From the NCBI GenBank assembly GCA_003344405.1, contig NOWV01000087.1, forward strand, positions 62,001 through 126,000: DNA of 64,000 bases. Reading direction: 5' to 3'. Shown piece by piece: positions 27,401 through 39,459 of the stretch (position 1 is the first letter of the stretch; each line of letters starts with the position of its first letter). Source of the DNA: Trichoplax sp. H2. Taxonomy: Eukaryota > Placozoa > Uniplacotomia > Trichoplacea. The translations under genes and the position numbers were made by a program. A model generated the notes under the pieces. The model did not search any database. It saw only the letters and a list, made by a program, of their open reading frames with translations, and was not told the DNA's origin.

Positions 27401-30021
27401 CTCATCATCTACTCAAGATAGAAAAAGAGAAAGGTTTTTAAGCTTTGAATCAATCGTTATCATAAGCCTAGGTACGTAAAACTTACTAGAATACTTTCGT
27501 AAAACTTTCCCTGTTCGGCCTGATTCTTTTATTTCCTCATGAGGAGGATCAACTACGTCTTCATGTCGGTTATAATGGCAATGAAAAATATTATTTATCA
27601 TTTCAAAACAGCCAAAATCAAAACTTCAGATGCAGATGCAACTTAATCAAACTGTGAAATGACTACCTGTAGCTATTGTTTCATTCTCCTGCCACATCAT
27701 TCTTTCGCGCTCTTCTCGACAAAGTTTTAATTTACCTATAAACACAATAATTTCATAGTGTCGTTAGCAATTTCCTCCACAATCGTCCTATCAAAAAATA
27801 ATTCCATTCTACAGCTTGTGATATTATGAATATCCTATCTTACGCCGCCTTTCCGCCTCCATATCTCTGTAATTGGTATATATTTGACTGTACGATAAAT
27901 TGGGATCAGCTTCTTTACATTGGATTTCTACTTCAGATAAACTTTTGTACAATAGTTCCGTTGGCTGATGATTAAGTTAGAAATTAATGAAATGACAGCA
28001 TAGCATTAAATGTATAGTACTTTAACTTTCTTTGCAAGCAGATATTACATGCGAAAAGAGCAAAAGATTGCAGTATATTTTAAATTTTTAATGTACCTTG
28101 ATGTCGTGACGGGCACAAGCCTAGTATTGATGTAAACAAAATTTGACGACAAGGAGTATTAAATTTTGATTAATTATGAAATTAATACAGTTATATTTTC
28201 ACACAATGAATTGAGGTGATTAGCTTAGGTATAATTACCTCAAGTGATCTGGGGCTAGTTAAAATATATCGACAATTTTGCATTTTGTCATCATCGAAAT
28301 TATATAAGTTTAGCATCATAATTTCTTCCACCTCTTTGTCATCACCTAATGAATAGTTTTTAGCATTATCAATTTATGATTACAGGTAATTTAGTAATAG
28401 TAGAAACGTTGCAGCGATTTCATTATGGTATTCCTAATCAAAGTAAAGTTTACGTAATAGTTTTTGAGGAATTATTATGGACATAATCAATCAATTCTTA
28501 ACGATGTCAAGTACTCCTAGTTGTAGTACCGTTCGTAATTATAATTTGGTGATGATAAAATAAAATAAACAAAAATAATTTTCGGATGATTACGTGTGCT
28601 AGGGGTCGATTACCCCTTTAAATGAAATAGAAAGTCTATTGCCTAATAACGTATTGCAATCATTCAATCTTTGCATGCAGAAATCTCTAACATAAACTAA
28701 TATTATAGTGACTGTTATGATTGGAATATGCTATGTGATCATACTTACTATCGCCATCATCTTGTAAGATGTTCTGCTCATCATCGTCAACAGTTGCTCC
28801 CAGTATTAGTTCATTACCTGGAATATCGACCAATATATTATTTAGTCAAAGTTATGCCGTACATATAGTGTCCATAAATATATAAAATTGGCGTTAAATG
28901 ACCGTTTTAAATTAAGTATTATCCAATGTCTTTAGCCGTTTCCAATCTCAATGGAAAAGATACACTTTGTATGCTATCATATAATATCACTGTAACTCAA
29001 TTTCGTAACTATAATGTACGCATAGGTTTGGCTACAGAAGGTTCAGCTATCGGTACAGTACATCGATGATACATTAACGGCAAGTAAGATGCATTTCTTT
29101 AGTAGAAGAATGAATGCACATCCTATCAATAACTAGTCGCTATCTATTCTACAGTGCAATGATACATTGGTAGCCTATAATATTCATTTCTTTGCACAAG
29201 CATTGATGTGCATCCTACAGCAACTAGTCGATATCTACTGTATAACATTCATTGCGTTTGCAACAAGAATTGATGCACGTTATACCAACAACTACCCGAA
29301 TATGCACTCTACAGCTAGGCGTTTCCGCAGTTGGGCATATAACATTCATTTCTTTCGTAGGAGCATTGATGGACATTATATATCAACTAATCGATATCTA
29401 CTCTATAAGATTGATTTCTTTTGCAGAAGAATTCATGCAAGCCATACTAACAACTGGTCGACATCTACCCTACAGTGCAATGATGCATTCGTGGCTTCAA
29501 ACATTCAGATCTTTCGTAGAAGAACGGATGTACATCTAACAGCAACTAATCGATCTCTACTTAGTATTGGATGAGTGCAATCGTAACATGAAGCATTTCT
29601 TGTCGAAGGGTTGATGGACACCATTTAGCCAGTCATTGCATCGATACATTGGTGATCTGGACACATAACATTCATTTTATTATTTTTGTAGAAGAGTTGA
29701 TTTCCATCTGACATCAACTAGTTGATATCTACGGTATCTACGATACTCGATCGTGCATCACTCCATTGGTGGCCTATAAACATGAGCAACTTCTATTGCA
29801 GAAGAATTGCTATACTTAACATCATACAACAACAACCCGCAGATATCTCTTGACGACTGTAGACCGATATACGGTCGAAGTGGCATGCAACATGGAGTTT
29901 GCATTTCGTTTGTAGCAGAATACTGGATAACCGATCATAAATAAGTGTATATATATATAGAATCGTATCGAGACGAGTAGATCTAACCTTGACTTGGTCT
30001 CTTAACAGTTTTGGTTGCCAT
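24419..30021 (-). CDS. CCDC177: CCDC177-like coiled-coil protein
   Basis: Highly charged coiled-coil protein; the function of CCDC177 is poorly known. Twenty exons join in phase to 590 residues: 30021-29988, 28817-28749, 28345-28239, 28120-28097, 27964-27844, 27735-27667, 27519-27487, 27408-27306, 27181-27088, 26960-26775, 26635-26516, 26441-26388, 26008-25883, 25693-25620, 25507-25400, 25224-25122, 25048-24939, 24859-24751, 24632-24568, 24482-24419. The identification rests on an N-terminal block resembling the vertebrate protein as I recall it (LYNFDDDKMQNCRYILTSPR, then SLEACARHDIKPTELL, then YRDMEAERR), a central block with GVPEKDRKIIELMLNRH and NWEQQR, and a C-terminus with RDTARATSLM and SSFDKM. 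The rest is a long charged helix rich in K, E, Q and R. The small first exon (MATKTVKRPSQ) is separated by a 1.2-kb intron filled with repeats; its phase fits exactly. Exons 6-9 are the least constrained part. Confidence 0.82.
29080..29930. repeat. Degenerate tandem array within CCDC177 intron 1
   Basis: About ten diverged units carry the order ATTCATTTCTTT, then GTAGAAGAATTGATG, then ACAGCAACTAGTCGATATC, then TACAGTGCAATGATACATT. Anchors fall near 29091, 29182, 29248, 29344, 29410, 29502, 29592 and 29668, giving spacings that alternate between about 66 and 92. The internal regularity keeps some reading frames open for over 100 codons, but they look like repeat by-products rather than genes. 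Confidence 0.7.
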
Positions 30022-30099
30022 GATACATATCCAAGGATACCTGGCGGGACGATTTTGTAGGATGATTTCGAATTAGCAGCCGGTGGCCACCGTCACAGC

Positions 30100-30345
30100 T
30101 AACAGTAGATTACTATACCGTACTTGTACTTACTATACACTCATACCGGTGGCAACAGGAGGGGTGGTTTCCCTTTTCCCGCCAAAGTTTGTCTGACAGG
30201 CAAAGATGAGTGAAAACACTTGAACAGCACCAATACAGTACACATAGTAAGTTTCCACAACGACTGTATGGTGTACTATACAGTAGACACTCGGACGTAA
30301 AACAGCATGATGGCAACAGACCTGAGAAAAGTTTGGTAAAATAAA
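30100..30345 (-). promoter_or_regulatory. Candidate promoter of CCDC177-like gene
   Basis: A locally G+C-richer segment starts about 80 bases upstream of the proposed ATG at 30021 and includes several TACAGTA/GTACT-type motifs (around 30118, 30235 and 30280). It resembles, in weaker form, the repeat clusters ahead of other genes in the window. Function is inferred from position. Confidence 0.35.
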
Positions 30346-31470
30346 ATTCACTTTCTTACTTTATATAAAATATGAATAAAATAGAAATCAAATGGATAAG
30401 AATAAGTGTTAGTTTGTTATTTCGTATAAAATATGACAGATCAGATGACAACATGACCGACATGGTTCAACTTCAACGCTAAAATAAACTTCACCTTCTT
30501 ACTTTATATAAAACATGAAGCACACTGGATAAGAATGAAGGTTAATTTCTTATTTCGACAAAACATCACCAACATGCTTAAACTTAAACGCTGAAATAAA
30601 GTTCACTTTCTTACTTTGTATAAAACATGAAGCACGCTAAATAAGAATGAGGGTTAGTGTATTATTTCCTACAAAATATGGCCAACATGGTTAAAATGAA
30701 ACTCTAAAATAAAGTTTACTTTCTTACTTTGTGTAAAATATTGTAGTGTACGCGTTGTTAACCCTAGGTTCTTAATCCGTCAACTCAAAATTCTGAGTTG
30801 TTAAAATCAAGCAAATCCCTAATGTGACACAAAATAGTCAACACCGTATAATTGACTTATAGCAGTGAAGTTTATGAACGTCCGTGTATCGTCCATCGGA
30901 GAAGAATCCCAATTTCTTCCCCTCATCATAGCAGTCGAAAATGGCTAAGATAAACCGGATAATCGACTTATAAATTATCATCAATTGCTCCTCTCTACAT
31001 AGCAGTCATCCATCACTTTAGTACTATGCTTAATAGCATTGCCTAATATGGCTATCAATTGCGGCCTTATATAGCACATACTAAACGTTTACTGTTTCAT
31101 CATGCAAGCCTTATCAACACTTACTTTACGAAGACATACAATTCTTCACTACATACTATCACTGTGTTGCTTAAACAAAACTACTGTAATTAGCTGAAAT
31201 CACTACAAACGTGAACTACACTGAATAAGAAAGAATAAGGGTTAGTTTATTATTTCAACAAAACATCAATAACATGCTTAAACTTAAACGCTATCATAAA
31301 GTTCACTTTCTTGCTTTGTATAAAACATGAAGCACGCTGAATAAGAATGAGGGTTAATTTATTATTTCGTATAAAACATGACGGATCAGATGACAACATG
31401 ACCGACATGGTTAAACTTAAACTCTGAAATAAAGTTCACTTTCTTACTTTGTCTAAAACTTGAAGCACAC
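30335..31470. repeat. Dispersed/tandem repeat family, ~112-143 bp units
   Basis: Units begin with AAATAAAGTTCACTTTCTTA or a close variant near 30338, 30481, 30593, 30705, 31294 and 31425. They continue with CTTTGTATAAAACATGAAGC, then AATAAGAATGAGGGTTAGT, TATTATTTC, AACATGG/CTTAAACTTAAAC. Unit lengths are about 143, 112 and 112 in the first cluster and 131 in the second. The two clusters are separated by about 450 bases of unrelated AT-rich DNA. No open frame of interest. Confidence 0.75.
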
Positions 31471-31479
31471 AGAATAAGA

Positions 31480-32330
31480 ATATTCGCTGCAAATTGCATT
31501 CATAAATGCTTCCTATATACTGTAGAACGAACGGACAATTGCACACAATCTTGCAATCTAAAGTACAATGGAACAGTAGCCATGCTGCAAGCAGTCTCAG
31601 CTGGTAGAAGTAAAAAATAAAACCTCTATGGTCACCATTCACAACCATAGAGGTTTCGCAAGCGTACAAGTAAAAAGCTTTCGGATCATATGTGATTTAC
31701 GGTCACCAAAAAACATAAGCTCTCTATTCCAAGGCTTTTTATCCACCTTAGACAGAGTATCAAATTACCCGCAGAAAGAAACTACCTTAAGCTCTCCGTT
31801 TCTTTAAGTTTTGCCCAGGAATATCCTAATTTATCCTTAGACTTTTTCATCCATCTCGAGGTTTCACAATCATAGAAGTAAATAGCTTTCTTTCGCGCAA
31901 TGTCGTAAATTGCGTTTGTGAATACTTTCTTATTTATAACAGACAATTGCACACAATCTAATGTTCGATTGAAAAATAGTCGTGCTGTAGTCTCAGCTGG
32001 TAGAGGTAAAAAAAACCTCCATGGTCACCACTCACAACCATAAAAGTAAAAACCTTTCTTTCGCGCAATGCTGCAAATTGTGTTCTATGAATGCTTTCTA
32101 TTTAGAATCTTCGAACAGACAATTGCACACAATCTTACAATTTAACGTACAATTAAGAGTCATGATGCTGTAAGTAGTCTCAGCGAGTAGAGGTAAAGAA
32201 CCTGTATGGTCACCACTCACAACCATAAAAGTAAAACCTTTCTTCCGAACAGTGCTGTAAATTGCATTTATGAAATACTTTCCACTGTATAGAATAGATA
32301 ATTTCATGCAATCCAAAATGCTGTATAAAT
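31480..32330. repeat. ~190-bp repeat family with a central hairpin, 3-4 copies
   Basis: Copies share AATTGCACACAATCT, a TAGTCTCAGC block, GGTAGAGGTAAA and TATGGTCACCA followed by CACAACCATA. Anchors (GACAATTGCACACAATCT) lie near 31534, 31943 and 32116, with a shorter fragment at about 32296. The first copy retains a perfect hairpin: AAACCTCTATGGT at 31620-31632 and its exact reverse complement at 31644-31656, with an 11-nt loop. Later copies keep the left arm better than the right. Confidence 0.75.
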
Positions 32331-32339
32331 ATTATCTAG

Positions 32340-34370
32340 CATATTATGTATAGCACTGTGATAAAGTGACATCAAAATGATCTGGTAAGAATTTCCTTTC
32401 GTTATTAACTTCGCATTATGATTTGAACTCGTAAAGCATCCTTTCAATGATACAATGCTATAAATGGCGTATTGTAATATTGTGTACTTCATGTAGAGTT
32501 GTAACTAGTTGTAACGATAGGATTTTTCTTCGTTTAGAATCTCTCTCATATCATATTAAAGATATACTCATCTAATTAAAGTAACACACAAAATCCCCTC
32601 ATATTATACGTATTATACGTAGTAACGTAGATATCTGCAAGGAATGGACAATTACATACGCTATAATTACAAATTGTTAACTCTACAAAAATCCGATCAT
32701 TACTTAGTCACTCGACTAATACAATGACAGGTTTTACAATATTCCTGAATGCAGGTCCAGTTACGCCTTAGGAATCTGAATTCTCGCGAGTACAGCATAT
32801 CCACCATTGCGAATTTCCAATCACACATGGCTTATTATTCAGACAGTAGACTCGTTTATATGATTAGAGCAAGATGATTTCTGACTCTCCGACTGGAGTA
32901 AAATAGTAAAAACAGAAATAGTTTATAGCAATCGATGCAAGGATAATTATAATCAATGATAATTATTTACTATACAGTATATCATGATTTCAAGATAGAA
33001 ACTACGATACAATATACGGTAATGTATAAATCCTATAAATGTTAGATTTCAAAATGTAAATCGGCTCTGGTATCCTTGCTCCATTATAGCTCCAATGTTA
33101 TATTTCGATACAACTATGTTGTCGGGATATCAAGACACCAAATATCATCCGATTTTATGCCTGTCTTACTCCCTATTTTGACTATGGTATGCCAAATTTA
33201 CGGTAGGTATTTTTATCTACGCGCCGTACAAGAAAAATTGTAGATAATTTCATAACCTATTCATACAAGGATAATTATGCAATCCTCAAGATATTCTTAT
33301 AACCTAAAGGAATATCGATTGTAGACTAAGTACATGCCGTGTCAATGCGATTAAAGCTATTAAATCAATTTGATAAGAAACCATCAATGAAGAGTTCAAC
33401 AATTGTACACACTTATAGAGACAGTGTATATTCAATCGTGGTACATCTTTTAATATATAGTTTGCAAGGTAGGAATAGAAAGCCATTCCCTTACAATGTG
33501 TAGATAGGACTGCAAATAATTTCTAAAATTACTTGTTAACTATGACTGACGAGATCATTAGAATAATAATACGGCTAATAAATAGTACTGCACATTGTAG
33601 AAATTATACTGAACATTTATTGTAACTATACTATAATAAGCCATCATTATGTGTTGCAATTACCACAAATTAAAGTAATGACTAAAAGTCCTCACTCAAT
33701 CATAGTTACGGTCTGCGAGAATGTCCGATCGGAAGCTATATTAGTTACACTCTTTTTTTCTATACGTTATTACTGTATCTCTACTCAATAGGTTGCATTA
33801 CTTCAGCTAATATTATGTAATATGGTAAATCAGAAGGTAATTACTTATTGTTACTATGAGTTTTTTCACTGTCAATATGTTACTGCTATATCTTACTGGA
33901 CATATTTTCGTACTGCTTGATATTGCATTAATTCAGTATAATTTATAGCAGTATATCTACGTGAATTATCATATCCTAATAGTTCGTTATCTCTGTGTAT
34001 TGAAAGCTATATCTAATCAATACACTTGCACGAGTCTATGAGTCATACAAATTTGCTCAAAAATTAGCTCCATAAAATAGAATATTACTAGATCTTGCGC
34101 TACCATATATGATATTGCAACTCTCTACGGATTACTAACTAAGTCGATACAATTATTAACCCTACCGTTCATACGTAAGGTAGTGTAACGTCTATCTCGT
34201 TATAACCTATCGAGAGCTATATAGTAACTAATAAAGATATCTTTACATACTAATACTAACAAAGAAATTCACTTTTATCTACAATATTGATAACCATAGT
34301 TTATCATCGACTGTCAATTGAATATAAAGGCTTCACTTCATATCTCTAGGTTATAAAAAGGAAACATGTA
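32340..34370. other. Intergenic DNA, nothing recognised
   Basis: About 2 kb of AT-rich DNA. The short open frames at 32304-32492 and 33304-33486 show no motif or exon pattern. No repeat array, RNA gene or regulatory motif stood out. Confidence 0.4.
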
Positions 34371-35564
34371 TTATGTAAATTGAAAAGTTGAAGATTCACT
34401 TGGGCCTTGTGGATCAAGTAATTCAACAAATTGGCTCTTAAACTCAGCGACTTGATCAAAATCAATTTCAACATTTGTTTGACGATTAATGTCAGCAACT
34501 TGCTGATGAATTTGATTAACTAATTCAGTTAATCCTTGACGCGATGTTAAAACGATAGTTTGATAGTATAACGGCAATTGGTGACTGCAGAATTTTGCCA
34601 GTAATTGATATCCCTGATAGTATTGCTTCCGTCTTTGCCAATTATAATGTTGAAACGTAAAGGCAGGAAATTGTAATTTTAAAAAATCCTCCATACCAAT
34701 TTCTTCTAGTGGTGTATGACTGATAAATTCTAAAATATCCCAAACTTGTCTAGCTTGATCGTCGGCACATGCTTTATCCAATTTTTCCGCGGTGATTATT
34801 TTTTCCACATTATCATTAACTTGCGGTAGCGGTATAATATCTTTCATAGTTATAACGCTGTAGGGAATACCTTCCTTTTGGCAAGCATGAATTAAAGCTA
34901 ACGTGCCATACGGACAAGATCTTTTGGAGAAATAACTTGTTAAGACACCCATCAGCCCAGGGCATAAATCAGTTAAGAAAGCGATACCATTACTTGCTAA
35001 CTGATGGTGAATTGATAGTAGAGCTGATTTAAGTCGTGGTTGATCAGTAAATTCAGCCGGAGTGCCACAAGTATTATCATTCATGGTGTATAAATAGGAA
35101 GTACTAAATTGCCAAAAGATACTTATGGGCTGATTACGCTGGCCATCATGTTGATTGGTATCACTATTGCCACTAAATTGTTCAAAATTGAAACCTTCTT
35201 CAATTAAATCGTAGTCATAGATACAATCATCAGAACTTAATTTTGATTTCCACAATTGGATCCTTTCTTCACATAATTCTATGCCTTTTGCCCGTATGCG
35301 ATCAAAACCGATTTGTTGAAAGCAACTTTTAATCAATGTTGATGTTGTTCCATCGCCACACATCAGATGTAAGAAATAGGGTGGATTGGTATCTTGATTA
35401 GTTGTTGAATCGATGAAAATATTGTCAATCCTTTTTCGTAATTGTTGGATGAGTTGACAAGTTTGGACTGTCCCATGCCGAACAATGTCAGTCAAATTGG
35501 TAGCTGTTCGAGACCAATTCATATAGCGTTGATAACGTGGCGGCTGGTTCAGGTTTTCTTCCAT
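34371..35564 (-). CDS. Intronless class I SAM methyltransferase-like protein
   Basis: A single uninterrupted frame of 397 codons, by far the longest intact frame in the window and one of two long intron-free coding segments. Residues about 60-75 read FLHLMCGDGTTSTLIKS, resembling the SAM-binding glycine motif I of class I methyltransferases, followed by an acidic strand end (AKGIELCEERI) as expected for motif post-I. A central segment (LASNGIAFLTDLCPG) fits the later beta strand after the usual helix. The C-terminal half contains WDILEF and a W-R-R-K-Q-Y-Y segment of unknown role. Overall arrangement is loosely reminiscent of histamine N-methyltransferase, but I would not assign a substrate. 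It has no signal peptide or membrane segment. The ATG at 35564 is the first in frame. It could be a retrocopy, a horizontally acquired gene or simply an intronless native gene. Confidence 0.7.
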   Translation of the reverse strand: MEENLNQPPRYQRYMNWSRTATNLTDIVRHGTVQTCQLIQQLRKRIDNIFIDSTTNQDTNPPYFLHLMCGDGTTSTLIKSCFQQIGFDRIRAKGIELCEERIQLWKSKLSSDDCIYDYDLIEEGFNFEQFSGNSDTNQHDGQRNQPISIFWQFSTSYLYTMNDNTCGTPAEFTDQPRLKSALLSIHHQLASNGIAFLTDLCPGLMGVLTSYFSKRSCPYGTLALIHACQKEGIPYSVITMKDIIPLPQVNDNVEKIITAEKLDKACADDQARQVWDILEFISHTPLEEIGMEDFLKLQFPAFTFQHYNWQRRKQYYQGYQLLAKFCSHQLPLYYQTIVLTSRQGLTELVNQIHQQVADINRQTNVEIDFDQVAEFKSQFVELLDPQGPSESSTFQFT

Positions 35565-38500
35565 GATTCACGCTATCGATTAGCAATTGAAGATAGTCAA
35601 ATTTAAAGAGACGAAGAGTGATATCTCAATCGCTGTTCAACAAATTGGCTATTATTATTACGAGATAGAATGACAGTAAGTTGGAGTGTTCGATAATAAA
35701 ATCTATCTTGATATTCTAATTTGGTGGTAGTTGAATTAAAAATATCCTAGCTTACATCTAGATTAGATTTTACTTACTCTTCAACGATTCATTATCTCAG
35801 TACTAGTGCAGCATCTGATATAGTAGCACTGGATAAATAGATTGATTTAAAGATTGTTGATTAACAGTAAATTGTAAGCTATTATCTTGCTCTATGTGTA
35901 TTCATTGAATTCATACAGTACTTGCTGGCCGTGTTAGTTTGTCATTGTTAGAGATGAGCTACTGCATATATTCAATATTTATAGTTGAATTACGGTATAT
36001 TATAGCTACCACTTTTCTAAAATACGCGCATTATCAGCGCTATTATTAATCTCTACATTCAAGAAGTAATTCTTACACAACGGGGGAAAAAAAACAAGTC
36101 TTTCTAGTCTTTAATTTTCACTTTTACATTATTCTGGAATAATTATTTTGAAAATTTACTTCTATTGAATCTTTCGATCTCAAAATCAAGTTATTCTATC
36201 CAATTTGTGTCAACTTACTTCTCAAATATACTACCTTGGATTGGCTTAAAATCGATCGTTAATAGAAGGGGAAAAATGACCCTTGTTGATTACGATGAAA
36301 AATTAGTGCGATGATGATGGAAGTACAAGCAATATTATAATAGATAGGCGAAAAGCGAACTCCTTTAAAGTTAAATAGACGACGTTGTATCAGACGCTAT
36401 TGTTATGATTTCTTATTGTCCATTTTTCAACATTATCCAAGTTTATATATATATTATTATATGCAAGCATTATCCAGCCTATTGTTTATATATTATGCCA
36501 TACGTTAAAATTGGATCTTTTTGCTGATTATTTATTTGTACCAGTTAAAATATACAGTGATAGTTATCATCTATGTTAAACAGTACAACTTGCGTACGGT
36601 ATAGTATTTGTTAGGCGTGATTACAACAATGCTATAATTGTTATGCTAAACGCTAGATGATTTAGTGAAGAAGTAGAGCAGTACCGTAGATTAGTATAAT
36701 ATCTGAAATACTACGTCTACTATGTTGACGTAAAACATTAATATATAGGCATCAAAATCGTTTTTGATCTCTGACAAATTTCATTCTACAACCGTTTATT
36801 CCTAAGCTCGGCTAGAATTATTTCTTTAATCCCCATGTATTGATAATACATAGTTCTTTTCTTTGGCTAAAGAGAGAATTGACTGTTATAATGTCAAAAT
36901 AACTGTTACTTTATAAGTTGGAATTGACTTTAGGTACGGTAATAAGATTGATAACGTACTAGTTTTTATATAAATAGAAAATGAACTTTTTTACCATTTG
37001 GGTACACTAAAACGTCAATAGAGGTATTCCTACCGTCTACTCGATATTACTGTGAACAGACAGTAATATCGATCGTTGTGCTGTAGGCAGGATGACCATA
37101 TAAAATGGTAACCTTTATAAGCAGTGCAGGTAGCTCAACCTTTTTTACAGTTATCTAGAAAATTCACTGATGTTACTCCATTCTCAGTTAATAATAATCC
37201 TGAAGTGGTTTAATAATTACTATTTTACCTCTTGATTGCATAAGTGCATGGCATACTAGACTGAATTACTGTATATCCACTATTTTTTCTGAGGTTGAGA
37301 TTTATCATCTACACGGTATCCTGCTACTGCATGGCTAACCAAAGGTATAATATAATTATAAATACGAGCTTGATATATTTCAATCGCTATAGATAGAATC
37401 TGCTTTTAAAATCGATTTGCGTAGTCTTAGGTCGAATTTTATCTCATGATTATAAAATTGCAGTGTATCCATTCAATCGGCTAGATGTATTTCCATCATC
37501 CTCTAAATGTCATGACATATCGCAGTGCACGATCATTACTAATAAACAAAACAGGCAGTCTTTTATCATTCATTTTAAGTCAATAGCTGATGTTGTCTTA
37601 AGTTATACCAATGATGCCTTTTCGAATCGGAAGTGGCAGATAATACTATAAAGCTGTTGTAACTACAGTATTAGCTGAACGATCATACCTAAATACTATA
37701 TGATAACTTTCTTACTTCACAGAATAACCCTTAAAAAGTTGGTTGACATCGAACTATTAACTGTGTCATTAATTTATTATGATCATCGAATCACCCGGTA
37801 GTCATTAACGTGAACTTGTATAACATGATAGCATGCCATATTAAAATTTAAAATGTAAATTCAGCAACGCTTCGCCAGCTTTATTAATTAATCATATAAT
37901 TATTAACAGATAAATAAGCTATGATTTAGATATTACTACAGTACATGTAAAGCACAGTATGTTGGTCTAGTCTGAACGACAGAGGTAAAAGCCTAAGCTT
38001 TTGCATTTTCTCCAGTTGCTGTTCTGTCCTCCCATTCTTCAGGCTTGTTTTCATCCATTTTTTAAATGAATCAATAAAAGCATCATTTTTCTCCACATAT
38101 TTCGAGCATCTTTATTGAGCTTCACACCTCGATAGTATTGTATACTGTACTTCAGAGACTACTACAAGGAAAGAGTGCTATCCTTAGCATCACTAATACA
38201 TCATCATGGACTTTTCGATTTTTCCCATGATTTGTATATGTCACACACACAAAATTGCATTTTCTTGCTGGAAATGAAGTATCAAAATGCACCATTTTTT
38301 TATGAAATAGTCCCGGGTATTGAATTCATGACGGAAACTATACGTATTATAATAGCTAGTCCCTCAAAAGCCGTTCCCTTTTTTCTCGTTCATCAGTAAG
38401 TTTTATGGGCAGTTCTGAATGTTAATTTTTAATCTCAGTTCCACTGTGGCTAAGCTAGAGTACACTGGTACTAAGTTGTAATAGTTACCAATAAAATAGT

Positions 38501-38925
38501 TAATAACCTAAACCTATCGTTGGACTGTATGTTTACTATAGTATAGGAATAAGTTCGTTTTCCTTTCCGGATGATCTGCGGAGTTTGTTGGGGAACCTTA
38601 AGAGTAGATAGTTTAGTTTAGGAACGATCACGAAAGCTGTTTTGTGACAGTAGTCTATGATGCAAACTATTTACAGTATTGTACTTTATATGCACAAATA
38701 GTAATATATCAATAAATAAACAGACAGTCATTGATATAGTAGCGATAATATCGAAGGATTCTTCGACTTCTAGTGTTATTGTATCATTAATAATTCATTA
38801 TCATTGCTTCCCATCGAGACTCTAGAGTTGGGAGCGAACCTTCTTCAAGGCATACTAAACAGTTCGATATACTAAACAGTTAGATACTGTATAGTATGTC
38901 GACAGCCGTACTGTATTCGAAACTT
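35565..38925. other. Intergenic DNA, no gene established
   Basis: About 3.4 kb between divergent genes. Open frames at 37463-37651 and 38175-38399 on the plus strand are short and featureless. On the minus strand around 37995-38110 there is a short stretch in which two frames look coding-like, but it is not framed by convincing splice sites. No repeat array was noticed. Confidence 0.4.
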
Positions 38926-38929
38926 TCGA

Positions 38930-39120
38930 TCCTGTCTACAATGTACAGTGTACAATGCACAGTACTATGCACTGTGTCATCCTCGGCTACTACAGTACAG
39001 TACTGTACTGTACTGTACGGTATTATGAGCTCATACAGTGTACAGTACTGTACAGTACAGTACTATGAGCGAGGGTGGGCCCGCTCGTGTCATTGAGATA
39101 CAGTACTGTACTGCAGTCTA
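38930..39120 (+). promoter_or_regulatory. GTACT-repeat cluster upstream of cysteine synthase gene
   Basis: Dense runs of GTACT and its complement AGTAC in alternating orientation, including stretches of three to four consecutive units near 38993-39018 and 39040-39064, in a segment richer in G+C than the flanks. It ends about 340 bases before the ATG at 39460. A regulatory role is inferred from the recurrence of such clusters at other gene starts. Confidence 0.5.
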
Positions 39121-39459
39121 TTTGCGGAAGATCATTGGGGAGTTTTTGGGTCAAATTGATTTAAACTAGTGACACCCTCGATCATGATAATACATTACTA
39201 ATGTACTGTATTATTGCATGTCCGACAGCTAAAATCGTCTTAAGTCTTCAAATCAGCCGCGCCATGCCAACCGTTGGGGGTGACACCAGTTCTTTGCAGA
39301 GATGACGAGGCGTTTCTCGCTTCTTGCCAACTAGAGTAGTACAAGTTGCAACTGCGTATTACGTGGTGTCAAGAACGTTTAAGCAGGGCCTCCAGGAGTG
39401 GAGAGTATTTCTATTTTTGTGTCTCTCCCAAGGTGCAAAGTCTCTATTTTTGCAGCATT

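Noticed and set aside
29167-29574. Plus-strand open frames of 135 and 95 codons
   Set aside because: Both lie wholly inside the degenerate tandem array in CCDC177 intron 1; periodicity explains the lack of stops.
30113-30351. Two overlapping minus-strand open frames upstream of CCDC177
   Set aside because: Overlapping frames in a G+C-richer presumed promoter without protein features.
37990-38110. Minus-strand fragment with coding-like composition (MDENKPEEWEDR in one frame, CSKYVEKNDAFIDSFKKW in another)
   Set aside because: Two competing frames, no matching splice sites and no adjoining exons. It could be a decayed gene fragment, but I cannot support a call.
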